A DNA stretch of 64,000 nt from Lunatibacter salilacus (GCF_009797935.1 NZ_VOLC01000007.1:62001-126000), one strand, 5' to 3'. Shown: positions 44,134 to 57,013, counted from the stretch's first letter. Numbers and translations: made by a program. Notes: a model not told the origin generated them from the sequence alone.

Positions 44134-46251
44134 TTAGGCCTTTTCTCCTTTAACCTTGGCAATTACTCCCTCAGCAATGTTGTTTGGCACAGGCTCATAG
44201 TGGTCGAATGTCAGCGAAGCAGTTGCCCTACCTGATGAAATCGTCCTAAGATCCGTTACATACCCGAAAAGCTCGGATAAAGGAACGTTAGACTTGATTA
44301 CCGTAGATGTTCCTCGGGTATCCATACCCTTCATCAATCCCCTTCTTCTATTCAAGTCGCCTGTGATAGGACCTGTATATTCTTCAGGCGTCAAAACCTC
44401 GACAGCCATGATTGGCTCCAACAATTGTGGCTTGCATTTTCTGGCTGCTTCTTTGAAACCAATCCGGGCGGCAAGTTCAAAAGAAAGTGCATCGGAATCG
44501 ACATCGTGGAACGAACCGTGGAATAATCGTACTTTCATTGACTCAATAGGATATCCAGCCAAAGGTCCGTTTTTCATGGACTCGTTAAATCCTTTTTGGA
44601 TAGAAGGGATAAATTCCTTTGGAATAATACCACCGACGATGCCGTTCACAAATTCCAATCCAGGCTTGATTTCGTTAGTTTCAGGATCCGCAGGTTTTGG
44701 CCCTAATTCAAATGATATGTCTGCAAATTTACCTTTACCACCAGTTTGTTTCTTATAAACTTCCTTATGCTCCGTAGAAGCAAAAAGTGCTTCTTTGTAA
44801 GCAACTTGTGGAGCACCTTGGTTGATCTCTACCTTAAATTCTCTTCTGAGTCTGTCGATAATGATCTCCAAGTGTAATTCACCCATTCCTCTAAGGATAG
44901 TCTGACCTGTTTCGTGGTCGGTATTAACCTGAAGCGTAGGATCTTCTTCCACCAATTTGGAAATAGCCATTCCCAGCTTGTCGACATCTGCCTGCTTTTT
45001 AGGCTCAATTGCGTATCCGATAACTGGCTCAGGGAAGACCATCGATTCCAACACAACTTTACGCTTTTCATCGCAAAGGGTATCTCCTGTCTTAATATCC
45101 TTAAAACCTACTACGGCTCCAATATCTCCAGCCCGTAAGCTGTCGATTTGATTCTGTTTGTTGGCATGCATCTGGAATACACGGGAGATCCTCTCCTTGT
45201 TTCCAGAACGGGTATTGTGAATGTAAGAACCTGATTCCAAAACGCCTGAATATGCCCTGACAAAGCATAGCCTTCCAACGAATGGATCGGTGGCAATTTT
45301 GAATGCAAGACCTACAAAAGGCTCACTTTCATTTGGTCTAATAACGACTTCTTCTTCTGAATCGACTCCGTGCGCAGTAATATCGTCCTTGTCCATGGGA
45401 GATGGCAACAGTTCCATCACCAAGTCAAGCATCGTCTGCACCCCTTTGTTCTTGAAAGATGACCCACAAACCATAGGAACGATTTTAAGATCTATGGTAG
45501 CTTGTCGCAAAGCAGCTAGGATCTCCGCTTCTGTAATGGAATCCGGATCTTCGAAAAACTTCTCCATCAAGGACTCATCGTAGTCAGCGACGGCCTCCAA
45601 AAGATGCTCCCTGTATTCCGCAACTTCCTCTTCCATATCCTCAGGAATCGGAATTTCCTGGAAGGTCATCCCGAAATCGTCCTCATTCCAAATGATTGCC
45701 CGGTTGTTGATCAAGTCAACCACTCCCCTAAATTTATCTTCGGCACCAATAGGAAGCTGCAATGGAACAGCATGACTGCCCAACATTTCCTTTACTTGCT
45801 TACATACCCCTAAAAAATCGGCACCTGAACGGTCCATTTTGTTGACAAAACCAATACGGGCTACCTTATAATTATCGGCAAGCCTCCAGTTCGTCTCCGA
45901 CTGAGGTTCCACACCGTCAACCGCACTAAAAAGAAAAACCAATCCGTCAAGTACACGGAGTGATCGGTTAACTTCCACTGTAAAATCCACGTGGCCTGGG
46001 GTATCAATGATGTTGATCTGATATTTGTTATCTCTGTAATTCCAAAAAACAGTAGTTGCAGCGGAAGTAATGGTAATACCCCTCTCCTGCTCCTGCTCCA
46101 TCCAGTCCATAGTCGCAGCGCCGTCATGAACTTCTCCGATTTTATGGCTTACCCCTGAATAAAAAAGGATCCTTTCCGTCGTTGTCGTCTTTCCGGCATC
46201 AATATGCGCTGCAATACCAATGTTTCTGGTAAATTTTAAGTCTCTTGCCAT
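44134..46251 (-). CDS. fusA: Elongation factor G
   Basis: A 705-residue translocase GTPase. G1 is AHIDAGKTT near residue 15, switch II is DTPGHVDF near residue 85 and the base-specific motif is NKMD near residue 139. Domains II to V follow, with the domain IV loop [15 protein letters not shown]. It is full length with an ordinary ATG start. It lies 6 bp after rpsG. Confidence 0.98.
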   Translation of the reverse strand: MARDLKFTRNIGIAAHIDAGKTTTTERILFYSGVSHKIGEVHDGAATMDWMEQEQERGITITSAATTVFWNYRDNKYQINIIDTPGHVDFTVEVNRSLRVLDGLVFLFSAVDGVEPQSETNWRLADNYKVARIGFVNKMDRSGADFLGVCKQVKEMLGSHAVPLQLPIGAEDKFRGVVDLINNRAIIWNEDDFGMTFQEIPIPEDMEEEVAEYREHLLEAVADYDESLMEKFFEDPDSITEAEILAALRQATIDLKIVPMVCGSSFKNKGVQTMLDLVMELLPSPMDKDDITAHGVDSEEEVVIRPNESEPFVGLAFKIATDPFVGRLCFVRAYSGVLESGSYIHNTRSGNKERISRVFQMHANKQNQIDSLRAGDIGAVVGFKDIKTGDTLCDEKRKVVLESMVFPEPVIGYAIEPKKQADVDKLGMAISKLVEEDPTLQVNTDHETGQTILRGMGELHLEIIIDRLRREFKVEINQGAPQVAYKEALFASTEHKEVYKKQTGGKGKFADISFELGPKPADPETNEIKPGLEFVNGIVGGIIPKEFIPSIQKGFNESMKNGPLAGYPIESMKVRLFHGSFHDVDSDALSFELAARIGFKEAARKCKPQLLEPIMAVEVLTPEEYTGPITGDLNRRRGLMKGMDTRGTSTVIKSNVPLSELFGYVTDLRTISSGRATASLTFDHYEPVPNNIAEGVIAKVKGEKA

Positions 46252-46257
46252 TATCTA

Positions 46258-46725
46258 TTAAAATCTAAAATGAGAGAATGCTTTATTGGCTTCTGCCATT
46301 CTATGGGTGTCGTCTTTTTTCTTGACCGCAGCACCTTCGCCTTTGGCTCCTGCGATGATTTCTCCTGCAAGTCTGTCCATCATGGTTTTCTCTCCCCTCT
46401 TTCTTGCAAACGTAATCATCCACTTGATACCCAAGGAAACTTTTCTTTCCGGTCTAACTTCCATTGGTACCTGGAAAGTGGCTCCACCAACTCTACGACT
46501 CTTTACTTCTACAGCTGGAGTGATATTGTTAAGTGCTTTTTTCCAAACCTCAAGACCATTCTCACCTACTTTGTCCTCTACCTTTGCTACCGCATCGTAG
46601 AAAATTCTGTAAGCAATACTTTTCTTCCCATCTACCATCAGGCAGTTTACAAACCTGGTTACCAACGTATCATTGAACTTTGGATCAGGAAGAATATACC
46701 TCTTTTTAGGTTTTGCTTTTCTCAT
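46258..46725 (-). CDS. rpsG: 30S ribosomal protein S7
   Basis: A 155-residue primary head-assembly protein and potential str-operon repressor. It contains [16 protein letters not shown] and [20 protein letters not shown] and ends [12 protein letters not shown]. It is 21 bp after rpsL. Confidence 0.98.
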   Translation of the reverse strand: MRKAKPKKRYILPDPKFNDTLVTRFVNCLMVDGKKSIAYRIFYDAVAKVEDKVGENGLEVWKKALNNITPAVEVKSRRVGGATFQVPMEVRPERKVSLGIKWMITFARKRGEKTMMDRLAGEIIAGAKGEGAAVKKKDDTHRMAEANKAFSHFRF

Positions 46726-46746
46726 GTTACTATACTTTATAATATA

Positions 46747-47154
46747 TTATTTCTTCTTTGCAGGAGCAGCTGCTCCTTTGCCTGCCTTAGGACGCTTTGC
46801 GCCATATTTGGACCTGCCTTGTTTTCTGTCTTTTACCCCTGCGGTATCCAACGCACCACGGATGATGTGGTACCTTACACCCGGAAGATCTTTTACTCTT
46901 CCTCCTCGGATAAGCACAATAGAGTGCTCCTGAAGATTGTGTCCTTCACCTGGAATATAGGCATTGACCTCTTTTCCGTTGGTTAACCTTACTCGAGCTA
47001 CTTTCCTCATCGCTGAGTTAGGCTTCTTAGGGGTAGTTGTGTACACTCTGGTACACACCCCTCTGCGCTGCGGACAGGCGTCCAAAGCCCGTGATTTGGA
47101 CTTTGTCTCGAGGGTATTTCTACCTTTTCTTACTAACTGTTGTATAGTAGGCAT
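46747..47154 (-). CDS. rpsL: 30S ribosomal protein S12
   Basis: A 135-residue decoding-centre protein. The loop [17 protein letters not shown] contains the Lys altered in streptomycin-resistant mutants, and it is wild type here. The C-terminal tail is an Ala/Lys-rich extension. It is the first gene of the str unit, behind a perfect promoter. Confidence 0.98.
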   Translation of the reverse strand: MPTIQQLVRKGRNTLETKSKSRALDACPQRRGVCTRVYTTTPKKPNSAMRKVARVRLTNGKEVNAYIPGEGHNLQEHSIVLIRGGRVKDLPGVRYHIIRGALDTAGVKDRKQGRSKYGAKRPKAGKGAAAPAKKK

Positions 47155-47202
47155 TAATAGATAAAATTAATTTTCAGCTTTAAACTTTTATTTTTTGGAC
47201 TG

Positions 47203-47233
47203 CAAAGGTAAACAAATCAATAAAACAAACAAA
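47203..47233 (-). promoter_or_regulatory. Promoter of the rpsL-rpsG-fusA-rpsJ operon
   Basis: TTTG (47230-47233), exactly 19 nt, then TACCTTTG (47203-47210) on the minus strand. It leaves a leader of about 40-45 nt before rpsL that is AU-rich. Confidence 0.8.
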
Positions 47234-47253
47234 ATTAAGGAGTTATATTTTCG

Positions 47254-47580
47254 TTAAGCCTCTCCCAAAGTGCCCCCGAAATTCAGCGGAAATTGGGGTG
47301 TGCCCTGACCGTGTTCAATTTTTCCGAAACTTTGTTCGTATTTCTCAATATTATCCTTCAAGGCGGCCAACAACCTTTTGGCGTGATCAGGAGTAATGAT
47401 GATCCGCGCCTTGACTTTCGCCTTTGGAACACCCGGCATGAGCCGGATAAAATCAACCACAAACTCCGACTGGGAATGTGCGATCATTGCCAAGTTGGAG
47501 TAAACTCCCTCAGCTACATCATCGGATAGTTCCACGTTAATTTGTTGCCCTTTATTCTTTTCTTTGTTGTCTTCTTCCAT
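47254..47580 (-). CDS. DUF3467 protein of unknown function
   Basis: A 108-residue soluble protein. Its core QINVELSDDVAEGVYSNLAMIAHSQSEFVVDFIRLMPG is the DUF3467 signature, followed by KARIIITPDHAKRLLAALKDNIEKYEQ. The N-terminus is a short charged tail. Members are small and conserved in Bacteroidota, and their role is unknown to me. It lies between the rpoC terminator (18 bp upstream of its ATG) and the rpsL promoter. There is no room for its own promoter after the terminator, so it must depend on readthrough or on a promoter inside rpoC. Confidence 0.92.
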   Translation of the reverse strand: MEEDNKEKNKGQQINVELSDDVAEGVYSNLAMIAHSQSEFVVDFIRLMPGVPKAKVKARIIITPDHAKRLLAALKDNIEKYEQSFGKIEHGQGTPQFPLNFGGTLGEA

Positions 47581-47599
47581 GATTTCTCACGCTTTATAA

Positions 47600-47628
47600 A
47601 AAAGGGTCTGCACGCGACAGACCCTTTT
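47600..47628 (-). terminator. Terminator after rpoC
   Basis: An 11-bp stem AAAAGGGTCTG/CAGACCCTTTT with a 7-nt loop and T-runs on both strands, 20 bp beyond the rpoC stop. Leakage through it may be how the DUF3467 gene is transcribed. Confidence 0.85.
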
Positions 47629-47648
47629 TATCTAACAATTCCGATAAA

Positions 47649-50600
47649 TTACTTTACTGTTTCCTTTGTCTTTCTTGAAGATTTTTCTTTCTCCGCGCCT
47701 GTAAGGCGTTCGTACTCTTCCTTGGAGCCGATGATCATGTTTTTAAATCTACGCTGACCGGTACCTGCTGGTATCAAGTGGCCCACGATAACATTTTCCT
47801 TCAGTCCCAACAATTCGTCACGCTTACCCCGGATAGCTGCTTCACTCAAGACCTTGGTAGTCTCCTGGAAGGAAGCGGCGGAAATAAAGCTCTCCGTACC
47901 CAAGGAAGATGCAGTAATTCCCTGCAATGTCGGCTGAGAAACCGCTGCTTGCGCATCCCTTACCTGTACGATCTTCAGATCTTTTCGCTTAAGGCTGGAA
48001 TTCTCATCTCTCAACCTACGCGAGCTTATGATCATCCCTGGCTTCAGCGTAGAAGAATCCCCTGCTTCCATCACTACCTTCTTGTCAAGGATGATGTCGT
48101 TTTCCTCACGGAAAGCCCACTTATTGACAATCTGGTTTTGAAGAAATCCGGTATCACCAGCATCCAGAATTTCCACTTTTTGCATCATCTGACTCACAAT
48201 CACTTCGATATGCTTGTCATTTATTTTCACACCCTGAAGTCTGTAAACTTCCTGTATTTCATTTACAAGGTATTCCTGCACAGCTGTAGGACCTTTGATA
48301 GATAGGATGTCATTTGGAGTAATGGCACCATCTGACAACGGCTCACCCGCGCGGATAAAGTCATTTTCCTGTACCAGGATATGCTTGGAAAGAGACACCA
48401 TGTATCGCTTCTTCACACCATCCTTGGACTCGATAAATATCTCCCGGTTCCCCCGCTTGATACCACCGTAACTTACCACCCCATCAATCTCAGATACCAC
48501 AGCCGGGTTGGATGGGTTTCTGGCCTCAAACAATTCCGTTACCCGTGGCAAACCGCCGGTAATATCCCTTGTCTTACCTACAGATCGAGGAATCTTAACC
48601 AAGATTTGGCCTGACTTCACCTTATCACCTTCTTCTACAGAAAGGTGAGCGCCTACTGGTATGTTATAAGACTTGGATTCATCTCCGTAATTGATCATCA
48701 CGGCTGGGTTCTTAGTCTTATCCTTAGTTTCGATAATTACTTTTTCCCTGTAACCAGTCTGATCATCCGCCACTTCCTTGTAAGTAATGCCTTCAAGGAT
48801 GGAGTCGAATTCAACAACACCGTCAAATTCCGAAAGAATCACGGCATTGTATGGATCCCAAGTACATAAAGAATCGCCTTTCGCTATTTTTTGTCCGTCT
48901 TTGACGTTCAACACGGCACCATAAGGAACGTGATTAGAGACAAGGACTTTACCGGACTTGGTATCATTGATCTTAATCTCACCGGATCGTCCCATCACGA
49001 TAGAGACATCTTCCCCATCTTTGTTGGTTGTGTTGATCCAACGTAATTCCTCTTCAAATTCAACAATACCTTCAAACTTGGCATTGATACTCGCTTCTAC
49101 GGAAATGTTGGAAGCTGTACCTCCCACGTGGAAGGTACGTAAGGTCAACTGCGTACCAGGTTCACCGATGGACTGTGCCGCAATGACACCCACTGACTCA
49201 CCTACTTGGACAATATTACCCGTAGAAAGGTTCCTACCATAACATTTGGCACACACTCCCCTTCGAGTTTCACAGGTAAGCACGGACCTGATCTCAATTT
49301 CCTCAACAGCTGATTCATCTATTCGCTTGGCCACATCATCCGAAATTTCTTCACCGGACACGATGATAATTTCATCTGAAATGGGGTCAACTACATCATG
49401 GACGGCAATCCTTCCGAGAACCCGCTCAGATAAAGGCTCAACGATTTCATCATTGTCTTTCAGTGCTTGAACCACGAGACCCCGCAAGGTTCCGCAATCC
49501 TCCTCTGAAATGATCATATCCTGCGCCACATCCACAAGTCTACGGGTCAAATAACCAGCATCAGCCGTTTTAAGCGCTGTATCTGCCAATCCCTTTCTTG
49601 CACCGTGTGTAGAAATAAAGTATTCCAACACATCCAAACCTTCTTTAAAGTTAGATAAAATCGGGTTTTCAATGATCTCACCCACAGAACCTTGAAGGTT
49701 TTTCTGTGGCTTAGCCATCAATCCTCTCATTCCCCCCAACTGTCTGATTTGCTCTCTAGAACCCCTGGCTCCAGAGTGCATCATCATGTAGATGGCGTTG
49801 AATCCCTGATTATCTTCCTCCATCTGTTTCATCAAGATGTTGGTCAGGTTGGAGTTGGTACGAGTCCAGATGTCAATGACTTGGTTGTATCGTTCGTTAT
49901 CTGTGATCAATCCCATCAGATAGTTGTTCCAAACCTGGTCTACTTCGGCTTTAGCCTTGTCGATCAGTGGTTCTTTTTCCAATGGAATAATTACGTCATC
50001 CAGTCCCATGGAAAGACCTCCTTTGTAGGCCATTTGGAATCCCAGATGCTTGATATCATCCAAGAATTGGGCTGAACGTGCTATACCACATATCTTAACA
50101 ACCTCAGCAATAATCTGCTGCAGTTTCTTCTTAGTCAATAATTCGTTGACAAATCCTACCTCATGCGGCACAAACTGGTTGAATATCAATCTTCCAGCTA
50201 CCGTTTCAATAATTTTATCGGAAAGTTCACCGTTTTCATCCCTAACACTCACCTTGCAATTAATGAAGGCATGTTGGGAGATTGTCTCCTCGTTAAGGGC
50301 GATGATAACTTCTTCCTCACCATAGAAAGTCATCCCTTCTCCGGCCACTATCTCACCTTCGGTAGATCGCTTCCCTTTGGTCACGTAGTACAAGCCCAAT
50401 ACCATGTCTTGAGAAGGCACCGTGATTGGTGCCCCGTTGGCAGGGTTTAGGATGTTGTGTGAGGAAAGCATCAGTGTACCTGCTTCCAGTATGGCCTCAT
50501 GACCCAAAGGAACGTGAACCGCCATCTGATCACCGTCAAAGTCAGCGTTAAAAGCAGTACATACCAACGGATGAAGCTGAATCGCCTTACCTTCTATCAG

Positions 50601-51962
50601 TTTGGGCTGAAAGGCTTGGATACCCAACCTGTGAAGTGTTGGAGCACGGTTAAGTAATACCGGGTGTCCTTTAAGGACATTTTCCAAGATATCCCATACC
50701 ACAGGATCTTTTCTGTCTACTATCTTTTTGGCTGATTTTACTGTCTTGACAATTCCTCTCTCTATCAACTTTCGGATTATGAAAGGTTTGAAGAGCTCCG
50801 CCGCCATATTTTTTGGAAGTCCGCATTCGTGGAGCTTTAATTCCGGCCCCACCACGATCACTGAACGTCCTGAATAATCGACCCGCTTACCAAGCAAGTT
50901 TTGACGGAAACGTCCCTGCTTACCTTTCAACATATCCGATAAGGATTTCAATGCCCTATTTCCATCGGAACGTACGGCATTTACCTTTCTGGAATTGTCA
51001 AAAAGAGAATCAACAGCCTCCTGCAACATCCGCTTTTCATTTCGGAGGATTACTTCAGGAGCCTTGATATCTATTAGTCTCTTCAAACGGTTATTTCGGA
51101 TGATAACCCTTCTGTAGAGGTCATTCAAATCAGAAGTCGCAAAACGACCGCCGTCCAAAGGTACCAATGGCCTTAATTCCGGTGGGATGACCGGCACCAT
51201 ACGTACGACCATCCATTCGGGACGGTTTTCAATACGGGTACGGGCGTCACGGAACGCTTCTACCACTTTCAATCGCTTTAAAGCTTCTGCTTTACGCTGT
51301 TGTGACGTATCGGTAGCTGCCTGGTGCCTTAAGCTATAAGACAGATCATCCAAATCAAGTCTTGCAAGCAACATTTCAAGTGCCTCGGCACCCATTTTTG
51401 CGATAAATTTGGTAGGGTCATTATCATCAAGCATTTGGTTCTCTTTGGGCAGCTTGTCCATGATATCCAAATACTCATCCTCAGTCAAAAAGTCCAGGTA
51501 CTGTAACCCGTCTTCCCCTTTGACTCCGGCCTGGACGACAACATATCGCTCATAATAAACGATCTGATCCAGTTTTTTGGTAGGCAACCCTAGGAGGTAC
51601 CCTATTTTGTTAGGAAGGGATTTGAAGTACCAAATATGCGCCACAGGAACGACCAATTCAATATGGCCCATTCGCTCCCTTCGCACTTTCTTTTCGGTAA
51701 CTTCCACCCCACATCGGTCACAAATGATTCCTTTATACCTAATGCGCTTATATTTACCACAATGACATTCCCAGTCCTTCACCGGACCGAAAATCCGCTC
51801 ACAGAACAAACCGCCCATTTCAGGCTTATAAGTTCTGTAGTTGATTGTTTCCGGCTGCGTCACTTCACCATGAGAACTGTCCAAAATGGACTCTGGAGAA
51901 GCTAAACTAATGGTGACCCGAGAAAAGTCGTTGTTTAGTTTTTTATTTTTTCTGAACGCCAT
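47649..51962 (-). CDS. rpoC: RNA polymerase beta' subunit
   Basis: A 1437-residue catalytic subunit. The N-terminal zinc site has C66, C68, C81 and C84. The catalytic Mg loop NADFDGD is at about 472-478. A second zinc site ([11 protein letters not shown]) is near residue 880, and bridge-helix and trigger-loop sequence ([23 protein letters not shown]) is near 775-800. I start at the ATG at 51962 ([12 protein letters not shown]), the usual start in this phylum, not at an upstream frame extension that has no family resemblance. It is 50 bp after rpoB. Confidence 0.98.
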   Translation of the reverse strand: MAFRKNKKLNNDFSRVTISLASPESILDSSHGEVTQPETINYRTYKPEMGGLFCERIFGPVKDWECHCGKYKRIRYKGIICDRCGVEVTEKKVRRERMGHIELVVPVAHIWYFKSLPNKIGYLLGLPTKKLDQIVYYERYVVVQAGVKGEDGLQYLDFLTEDEYLDIMDKLPKENQMLDDNDPTKFIAKMGAEALEMLLARLDLDDLSYSLRHQAATDTSQQRKAEALKRLKVVEAFRDARTRIENRPEWMVVRMVPVIPPELRPLVPLDGGRFATSDLNDLYRRVIIRNNRLKRLIDIKAPEVILRNEKRMLQEAVDSLFDNSRKVNAVRSDGNRALKSLSDMLKGKQGRFRQNLLGKRVDYSGRSVIVVGPELKLHECGLPKNMAAELFKPFIIRKLIERGIVKTVKSAKKIVDRKDPVVWDILENVLKGHPVLLNRAPTLHRLGIQAFQPKLIEGKAIQLHPLVCTAFNADFDGDQMAVHVPLGHEAILEAGTLMLSSHNILNPANGAPITVPSQDMVLGLYYVTKGKRSTEGEIVAGEGMTFYGEEEVIIALNEETISQHAFINCKVSVRDENGELSDKIIETVAGRLIFNQFVPHEVGFVNELLTKKKLQQIIAEVVKICGIARSAQFLDDIKHLGFQMAYKGGLSMGLDDVIIPLEKEPLIDKAKAEVDQVWNNYLMGLITDNERYNQVIDIWTRTNSNLTNILMKQMEEDNQGFNAIYMMMHSGARGSREQIRQLGGMRGLMAKPQKNLQGSVGEIIENPILSNFKEGLDVLEYFISTHGARKGLADTALKTADAGYLTRRLVDVAQDMIISEEDCGTLRGLVVQALKDNDEIVEPLSERVLGRIAVHDVVDPISDEIIIVSGEEISDDVAKRIDESAVEEIEIRSVLTCETRRGVCAKCYGRNLSTGNIVQVGESVGVIAAQSIGEPGTQLTLRTFHVGGTASNISVEASINAKFEGIVEFEEELRWINTTNKDGEDVSIVMGRSGEIKINDTKSGKVLVSNHVPYGAVLNVKDGQKIAKGDSLCTWDPYNAVILSEFDGVVEFDSILEGITYKEVADDQTGYREKVIIETKDKTKNPAVMINYGDESKSYNIPVGAHLSVEEGDKVKSGQILVKIPRSVGKTRDITGGLPRVTELFEARNPSNPAVVSEIDGVVSYGGIKRGNREIFIESKDGVKKRYMVSLSKHILVQENDFIRAGEPLSDGAITPNDILSIKGPTAVQEYLVNEIQEVYRLQGVKINDKHIEVIVSQMMQKVEILDAGDTGFLQNQIVNKWAFREENDIILDKKVVMEAGDSSTLKPGMIISSRRLRDENSSLKRKDLKIVQVRDAQAAVSQPTLQGITASSLGTESFISAASFQETTKVLSEAAIRGKRDELLGLKENVIVGHLIPAGTGQRRFKNMIIGSKEEYERLTGAEKEKSSRKTKETVK

Positions 51963-52012
51963 AGTAATTTTTGTGAGTAGTTTGAGGGCCTTTCGGCCCA
52001 ATATTTTCTTAT

Positions 52013-55000
52013 TTAGTCAAGAGTAATTTCCAATGCAAGACCACGTAATTCGTGTACCAATACATTAAAGGATTCCGGAATGTTAGGTTTCGGAAGGTTT
52101 TCCCCTTTAACGATGGCTTCATACGCCTTGGCCCTGCCAATTACATCATCTGACTTCACGGTAAGAATCTCTTGAAGCACGTGCGAAGCACCAAATGCTT
52201 CAAGTGCCCAAACTTCCATTTCTCCAAATCGCTGACCTCCAAACTGCGCTTTACCGCCCAAAGGCTGCTGCGTAATCAGTGAGTAAGGTCCAATAGACCT
52301 AGCATGCATCTTGTCATCCACCAAGTGCCCCAATTTCAGCATGTAGGATATCCCCACAGTGACTGCCTGATCAAACATTTTGCCGCTAAGACCATCATAA
52401 AGGTACGTTCGACCGAAACTTGGCAAATCTGCTTTCGTCAGTTCAGCAGCCACCTCTTCAGTGGTCGCCCCATCAAAGATAGGTGTCGCATATTTCTTAC
52501 CTAACCGCATACCGGCCCACGCAAGGACCGTTTCGAAGATCTGTCCAATGTTCATCCTGGATGGTACGCCCAACGGATTCAATACAATATCCATAGGTGT
52601 GCCGTCTTCCAAGAATGGCATGTCTTCATCCCGGACAATTCTGGCAACGATACCCTTGTTACCATGGCGTCCAGCCATCTTATCCCCTACCTTCAGCTTA
52701 CGTTTCTTAGCCACGTACACTTTTGCAAGTTGAACAATCCCCGCAGGAAGTTCGTCACCTACTTCGAGGGTGAATTTATCCCTCTTGAAGATACCGGAAA
52801 TTTCATTTCTGGTATTGGTATAGTTCTTCACCAATTGCTGTACCAACGAGTTGGTGTGTGCATCGTCTGTCCAGTCATCTAAGATGATATCTGAAATCAG
52901 ATTGGCTTCCTCTGCTACGTTGTAGTTACTCTCATCCCTATATGGGTTCTTCGCCGGAAAGAGATTGTTCTCAATGTTCTGGTGGTTGAATTTCATTCCT
53001 TTAGTGATGATTTCATCCCCAAATTTATGCCTTACACCATTGGAAACTTTTCCGTCCAGCAATACAACCAACTTTTGGATCATTCTTGCTCTAACTACCA
53101 AAAGATCCTTGCCGTACTTCTGCTTCAGTTTTTCAACCTCAGCTTTTGCTTTTACTCGGAGATCTTTATCCTTTTTAGGTCTGGAGAAGAGTTTGGTTTC
53201 GATTACCACTCCGTTGAGAGAGGGAGAAGCTTTCAATGAAGCATCCTTCACATCACCCGCTTTATCTCCAAAAATCGCACGAAGTAGCTTTTCCTCTGGG
53301 GTTGGGTCAGTTTCACCTTTAGGGGTGATTTTACCAATAATGATATCCCCTTCCTTCAGTTCAGCACCTACACGGATTATACCGTTTTCATCCAAATTCT
53401 TAACTGCCTCTTCCGATACGTTTGGAATTTCCGACGTAAGTTCTTCTTCTCCACGTTTGGTATCTCTAACTTCCAGCTGAAATTCCTCAATGTGTATAGA
53501 TGTGAAGACATCTTCACGGACAACCCGCTCGGAGATGACGATCGCATCCTCGAAGTTGTATCCCTGCCAAGGCATGTATGCCACTAGCAAGTTTTTACCC
53601 AACGCAAGTTCCCCATTATTGGTAGAATAACCCTCCACCAAGACCTGTCCCTTAGTAACCCGTTGGCCTTTAAGAACCAATGGAGTCAGGTTGATCGTAG
53701 TATCTTGGTTGGTTCTACGGAATTTTGTCAGTAAATACGTCTTGTACTCATCGCTGAAATTGACAAGTAAATCCTCTTCCGTAAGATCATACTTAAGGAC
53801 TATTTTCTTAGCATCAACATAATCGATCACCCCATCTGCCTCTGCGCGAATCAATGACCTGGAGTCAATTGCCGCCTTGCCTTCCAAACCGGTACCTACA
53901 ATAGGTGCCTCGGCTTTCAGCAAAGGAACTGCCTGACGCTGCATGTTGGAACCCATCAAAGCCCGGTTGGCATCATCGTGTTCCAAGAAAGGAATCAATG
54001 AAGCTGCCACCGAAACAATTTGATTTGGCGCAACATCCATAAAGGTGATTTCAGAAGGATCCAACACGGGGAAGTCACCTTCAAATCTTGCCTTTACCTT
54101 GTCGTTGATAAATTTACCTTTATCATCCAAGGGTGCATTTGCTTGCGCAATGTTATTATCATCTTCCTCCTCGGCAGTTAGGAACACAATATCTTCACTG
54201 ACCATGCTAACCTTGCCGTCAGCTACTTTTCGATAAGGTGTCTCCAAGAAGCCCATGCTATTCACTTTGGCGTGCACACATAGCGAGGAAATCAATCCAA
54301 TATTCGGTCCTTCCGGCGTTTCAATGGTACAAAGCCTTCCGTAGTGGGTATAGTGAACGTCCCTTACTTCAAAACCTGCGCGCTCTCTGGATAGTCCACC
54401 CGGACCCAAAGCAGAAAGCCTACGCTTATGCGTCAGTTCGGCCAGCGGATTGGTTTGGTCCATAAACTGTGAAAGCTGGTTGGTACCAAAGAAGGAATTG
54501 ATCACGGAAGACAATGTTCTGGCGTTGATCAAGTCGACGGGTTTAAAATCCTCGTTGTCCCTTACGTTCATTCTCTCACGAATAGTACGGGCCATCCGGG
54601 CAAGACCTACCCCAAACTGGCTATACAATTGTTCTCCAACTGTCCTAACCCTCCTATTGCTTAAGTGGTCAATATCATCGACTACAGCTTTGGAGTTGAT
54701 AAGCCCAATCAGATACTTCACAATGGATATGATATCCTGTGTAGTAAGGACGATTTTATCAGGATCTATGCTCAGACCCAATTTTTTGTTTATTCTGTAC
54801 CTACCAACTTCTCCCAAATCATAACGCTTGTCGGAGAAAAACAACCCGTGAATAACTTCCCTGGCAGTCGCTTCATCCGGAGCCTCTGTATTTCTAAGCT
54901 GTCGGTAAATAACCTCTACCGCCTCTTTTTCAGAGTTGGAGTTATCTTTTTGTAACGTGTTATATATAATGGAGTAATCTGCCACGTTCACATCCTCCCG

Positions 55001-55888
55001 GTGGAGAATGATGCTTTTGGTAGAAGAATCCAAAATCAGATCTATATCCTCGTCGGTCAGAATAGAATCGCGCTCAAGCAGCACTTCATTCCTGTCTATG
55101 GAAACTACCTCTCCGGTATCTTCATCTACAAAGTCCTCCACCCAAGTTCTCAGAACCCTCGCGGCTAACTTACGACCGATTACCTTTTTCAAATTGGATT
55201 TATTGGCATCCACTTCCTCTGATAGACCAAACAGATCAAGAATCTCCTTATCGGAACCGTAACCGATCGCCCGTAGCAAAGTCGTTACTGGAAATTTCTT
55301 CTTACGGTCAATGTACGCATACATCACATTATTGATGTCGGTAGCGAATTCAATCCACGAACCTTTGAATGGAATGATCCTAGCCGAGTATAATTTTGTC
55401 CCGTTTGTATGCTTACTTTGCGCAAAGAACACACCTGGAGAGCGGTGCAGCTGGGAAACGATAACTCTCTCGGCACCATTGATTACAAAGGAGCCCTTTT
55501 CGGTCATGTAGGGGAGATTTCCCAAAAACACTTCCTGTTCGATGGTTTCGAAATCCTCATTGTCTTCATCTGAACACAACAACCGAAGTTTTGCTTTCAA
55601 AGGGACAGAATAGGTAAGTCCCCGGTCGATACATTCGGAAACATTATACTTGGGAGGATCTACGGCATAGTCAATGAATTCTAGGGTAAAATTTTCCCGA
55701 GAGTCACTGATGGGAAAATTTTCAGAAAACACTTTGAAAAGACCATCCTGCCTTCTCTTTTCTGCGGGAGTATCAAGCTGAAAAAAATCTTTGAAGGATT
55801 GCAGCTGAATATCGAGAAAATCTGGATAGTCTTTGACTACCTTTATAGATGAGAAACTTTTCCTTTCGGTTTGATTCTGGATAGCCAA
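52013..55888 (-). CDS. rpoB: RNA polymerase beta subunit
   Basis: A 1291-residue subunit. The rifampicin-pocket region ([32 protein letters not shown]) is wild type in sequence. The C-terminal clamp region [15 protein letters not shown] and the end EITLD are present. The start codon is TTG (55886-55888, reading as MAIQNQ); an in-frame TAA lies upstream and no upstream ATG is available. A TTG start in a highly expressed gene could lower initiation. A hairpin terminator/attenuator lies between it and rplL. Confidence 0.97.
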   Translation of the reverse strand: MAIQNQTERKSFSSIKVVKDYPDFLDIQLQSFKDFFQLDTPAEKRRQDGLFKVFSENFPISDSRENFTLEFIDYAVDPPKYNVSECIDRGLTYSVPLKAKLRLLCSDEDNEDFETIEQEVFLGNLPYMTEKGSFVINGAERVIVSQLHRSPGVFFAQSKHTNGTKLYSARIIPFKGSWIEFATDINNVMYAYIDRKKKFPVTTLLRAIGYGSDKEILDLFGLSEEVDANKSNLKKVIGRKLAARVLRTWVEDFVDEDTGEVVSIDRNEVLLERDSILTDEDIDLILDSSTKSIILHREDVNVADYSIIYNTLQKDNSNSEKEAVEVIYRQLRNTEAPDEATAREVIHGLFFSDKRYDLGEVGRYRINKKLGLSIDPDKIVLTTQDIISIVKYLIGLINSKAVVDDIDHLSNRRVRTVGEQLYSQFGVGLARMARTIRERMNVRDNEDFKPVDLINARTLSSVINSFFGTNQLSQFMDQTNPLAELTHKRRLSALGPGGLSRERAGFEVRDVHYTHYGRLCTIETPEGPNIGLISSLCVHAKVNSMGFLETPYRKVADGKVSMVSEDIVFLTAEEEDDNNIAQANAPLDDKGKFINDKVKARFEGDFPVLDPSEITFMDVAPNQIVSVAASLIPFLEHDDANRALMGSNMQRQAVPLLKAEAPIVGTGLEGKAAIDSRSLIRAEADGVIDYVDAKKIVLKYDLTEEDLLVNFSDEYKTYLLTKFRRTNQDTTINLTPLVLKGQRVTKGQVLVEGYSTNNGELALGKNLLVAYMPWQGYNFEDAIVISERVVREDVFTSIHIEEFQLEVRDTKRGEEELTSEIPNVSEEAVKNLDENGIIRVGAELKEGDIIIGKITPKGETDPTPEEKLLRAIFGDKAGDVKDASLKASPSLNGVVIETKLFSRPKKDKDLRVKAKAEVEKLKQKYGKDLLVVRARMIQKLVVLLDGKVSNGVRHKFGDEIITKGMKFNHQNIENNLFPAKNPYRDESNYNVAEEANLISDIILDDWTDDAHTNSLVQQLVKNYTNTRNEISGIFKRDKFTLEVGDELPAGIVQLAKVYVAKKRKLKVGDKMAGRHGNKGIVARIVRDEDMPFLEDGTPMDIVLNPLGVPSRMNIGQIFETVLAWAGMRLGKKYATPIFDGATTEEVAAELTKADLPSFGRTYLYDGLSGKMFDQAVTVGISYMLKLGHLVDDKMHARSIGPYSLITQQPLGGKAQFGGQRFGEMEVWALEAFGASHVLQEILTVKSDDVIGRAKAYEAIVKGENLPKPNIPESFNVLVHELRGLALEITLD

Positions 55889-55979
55889 GGCAGTATATAT
55901 TTATAGTGATAGTAATTATTAAATAAGAACAATATGCACTTGGAATAATGCAAGTTTTTTATTGTCTATAAACAGGAAA

Positions 55980-56003
55980 AGACCTGACTTAAAAGTCAGG
56001 TCT
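55980..56003 (-). terminator. Attenuator/terminator between rplL and rpoB
   Basis: An 11-bp perfect stem AGACCTGACTT/AAGTCAGGTCT with a 2-nt loop and, on the minus strand, TTTTCCTGTTT after it. It lies 40 bp after the rplL stop. It probably lowers rpoBC expression relative to L7/L12, as the partial terminator between these genes does in E. coli. Confidence 0.75.
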
Positions 56004-56043
56004 ACTAAGAATAACCTATGCCTAGGAGGACAGGTTTTTCAAA

Positions 56044-56421
56044 TTATTTCAATTCTACTTCAGCACCAGCTTCCTCAAGTTGCTTCTTAAGAGCGTCAGC
56101 TTCATCCTTGCTGATACCTTCTTTGATCGCCTTAGGAGCGTTGTCTACAACTTCTTTAGCTTCTTTAAGGCCAAGACCAGTTAATTCCTTAACAAGTTTA
56201 ACCACCGCTAATTTTTGTCCACCAGCAGCTTTCAAGATTACGTCGAAGGAAGTTTTTTCTTCCTCAGCAGCGGCTTCTCCTCCTCCACCACCGGCTACAA
56301 CAGTAGCAGCAGCAGCAGCGGGTTCGATACCATACTCGTCTTTCAAAATTGCGGCTAACTCATTTACCTCTTTTACAGTTAAGTTAACTAACTGTTCAGC
56401 GAATGCTTTAAGATCTGCCAT
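56044..56421 (-). CDS. rplL: 50S ribosomal protein L7/L12
   Basis: A 125-residue stalk protein. Residues 1-33 form the dimerisation helices, a flexible Ala/Gly/Glu hinge ([20 protein letters not shown]) follows, and the globular C-terminal domain (about 55-125) contains [19 protein letters not shown], which recruits translation factors. It is 50 nt after rplJ. Confidence 0.98.
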   Translation of the reverse strand: MADLKAFAEQLVNLTVKEVNELAAILKDEYGIEPAAAAATVVAGGGGGEAAAEEEKTSFDVILKAAGGQKLAVVKLVKELTGLGLKEAKEVVDNAPKAIKEGISKDEADALKKQLEEAGAEVELK

Positions 56422-56471
56422 TGTATAAAATATTTAAATTGATTGATTTTTAACTTGATTGATTTAATGTA

Positions 56472-57011
56472 TTAAGATTCCTTCTCGGAGAGGGTTTTAA
56501 CCAAACCAGCCAGAATATGTTTGCCACTTTGCAGGGCAGAAACCACATTTTTGGCAGGAGATTGAAGCAACCCGATAACTTCTCCAAGTAATTCCTCTTT
56601 GGATTTTAGGTTGGACAGTAATTCCAGGTTTTGTTCTCCCAGAAATAAGTCCCCATCTATTGAAGCACCTTTGAATACGGGACGAGTTTCCTTCTTGCCC
56701 ATTTTCTTTCGGAACTCCAACAACACCTTCGCAGGAAGATTTCCAGCTTCTTTAGAAAAAAGAATGCCGGAGAATCCTTTCAAGGCTGTTTCGTTAAATT
56801 TCTCGTAATCGGTGTCCATACTTTCCAACGCTTTTTTGATCAGCGTGTTTTTGTACACTTTATATTCGAGTCCTTTTTCAAAACAAGTCTTTCTGAAAGC
56901 ATTTACCTGAGCAACTGAAAACCCCGACGCGTTAGTCACATAAAAATGCGGGGTTACTTTAAATTTCTCGGTAAGTTCGTCAATGATGGATTTTTTTTCT
57001 TCTCTCGTCAT
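56472..57011 (-). CDS. rplJ: 50S ribosomal protein L10
   Basis: A 179-residue stalk base protein. It begins MTREEKKSIIDELTEKFK and ends in the helix that carries L7/L12 dimers. Only 2 nt separate it from rplA, so there is no room for the long L10-binding leader known in enterobacteria. Regulation would have to act elsewhere. Confidence 0.98.
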   Translation of the reverse strand: MTREEKKSIIDELTEKFKVTPHFYVTNASGFSVAQVNAFRKTCFEKGLEYKVYKNTLIKKALESMDTDYEKFNETALKGFSGILFSKEAGNLPAKVLLEFRKKMGKKETRPVFKGASIDGDLFLGEQNLELLSNLKSKEELLGEVIGLLQSPAKNVVSALQSGKHILAGLVKTLSEKES

Positions 57012-57013
57012 GA

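Noticed and set aside
44121-44162. Upstream start for rpsJ that overlaps fusA
   Set aside because: It adds a basic peptide not seen in S10, and the inner ATG gives the normal 101 residues.
51963-52001. Upstream start for rpoC
   Set aside because: The 13 extra residues do not resemble RpoC; MAFRKNKK is the usual beginning.
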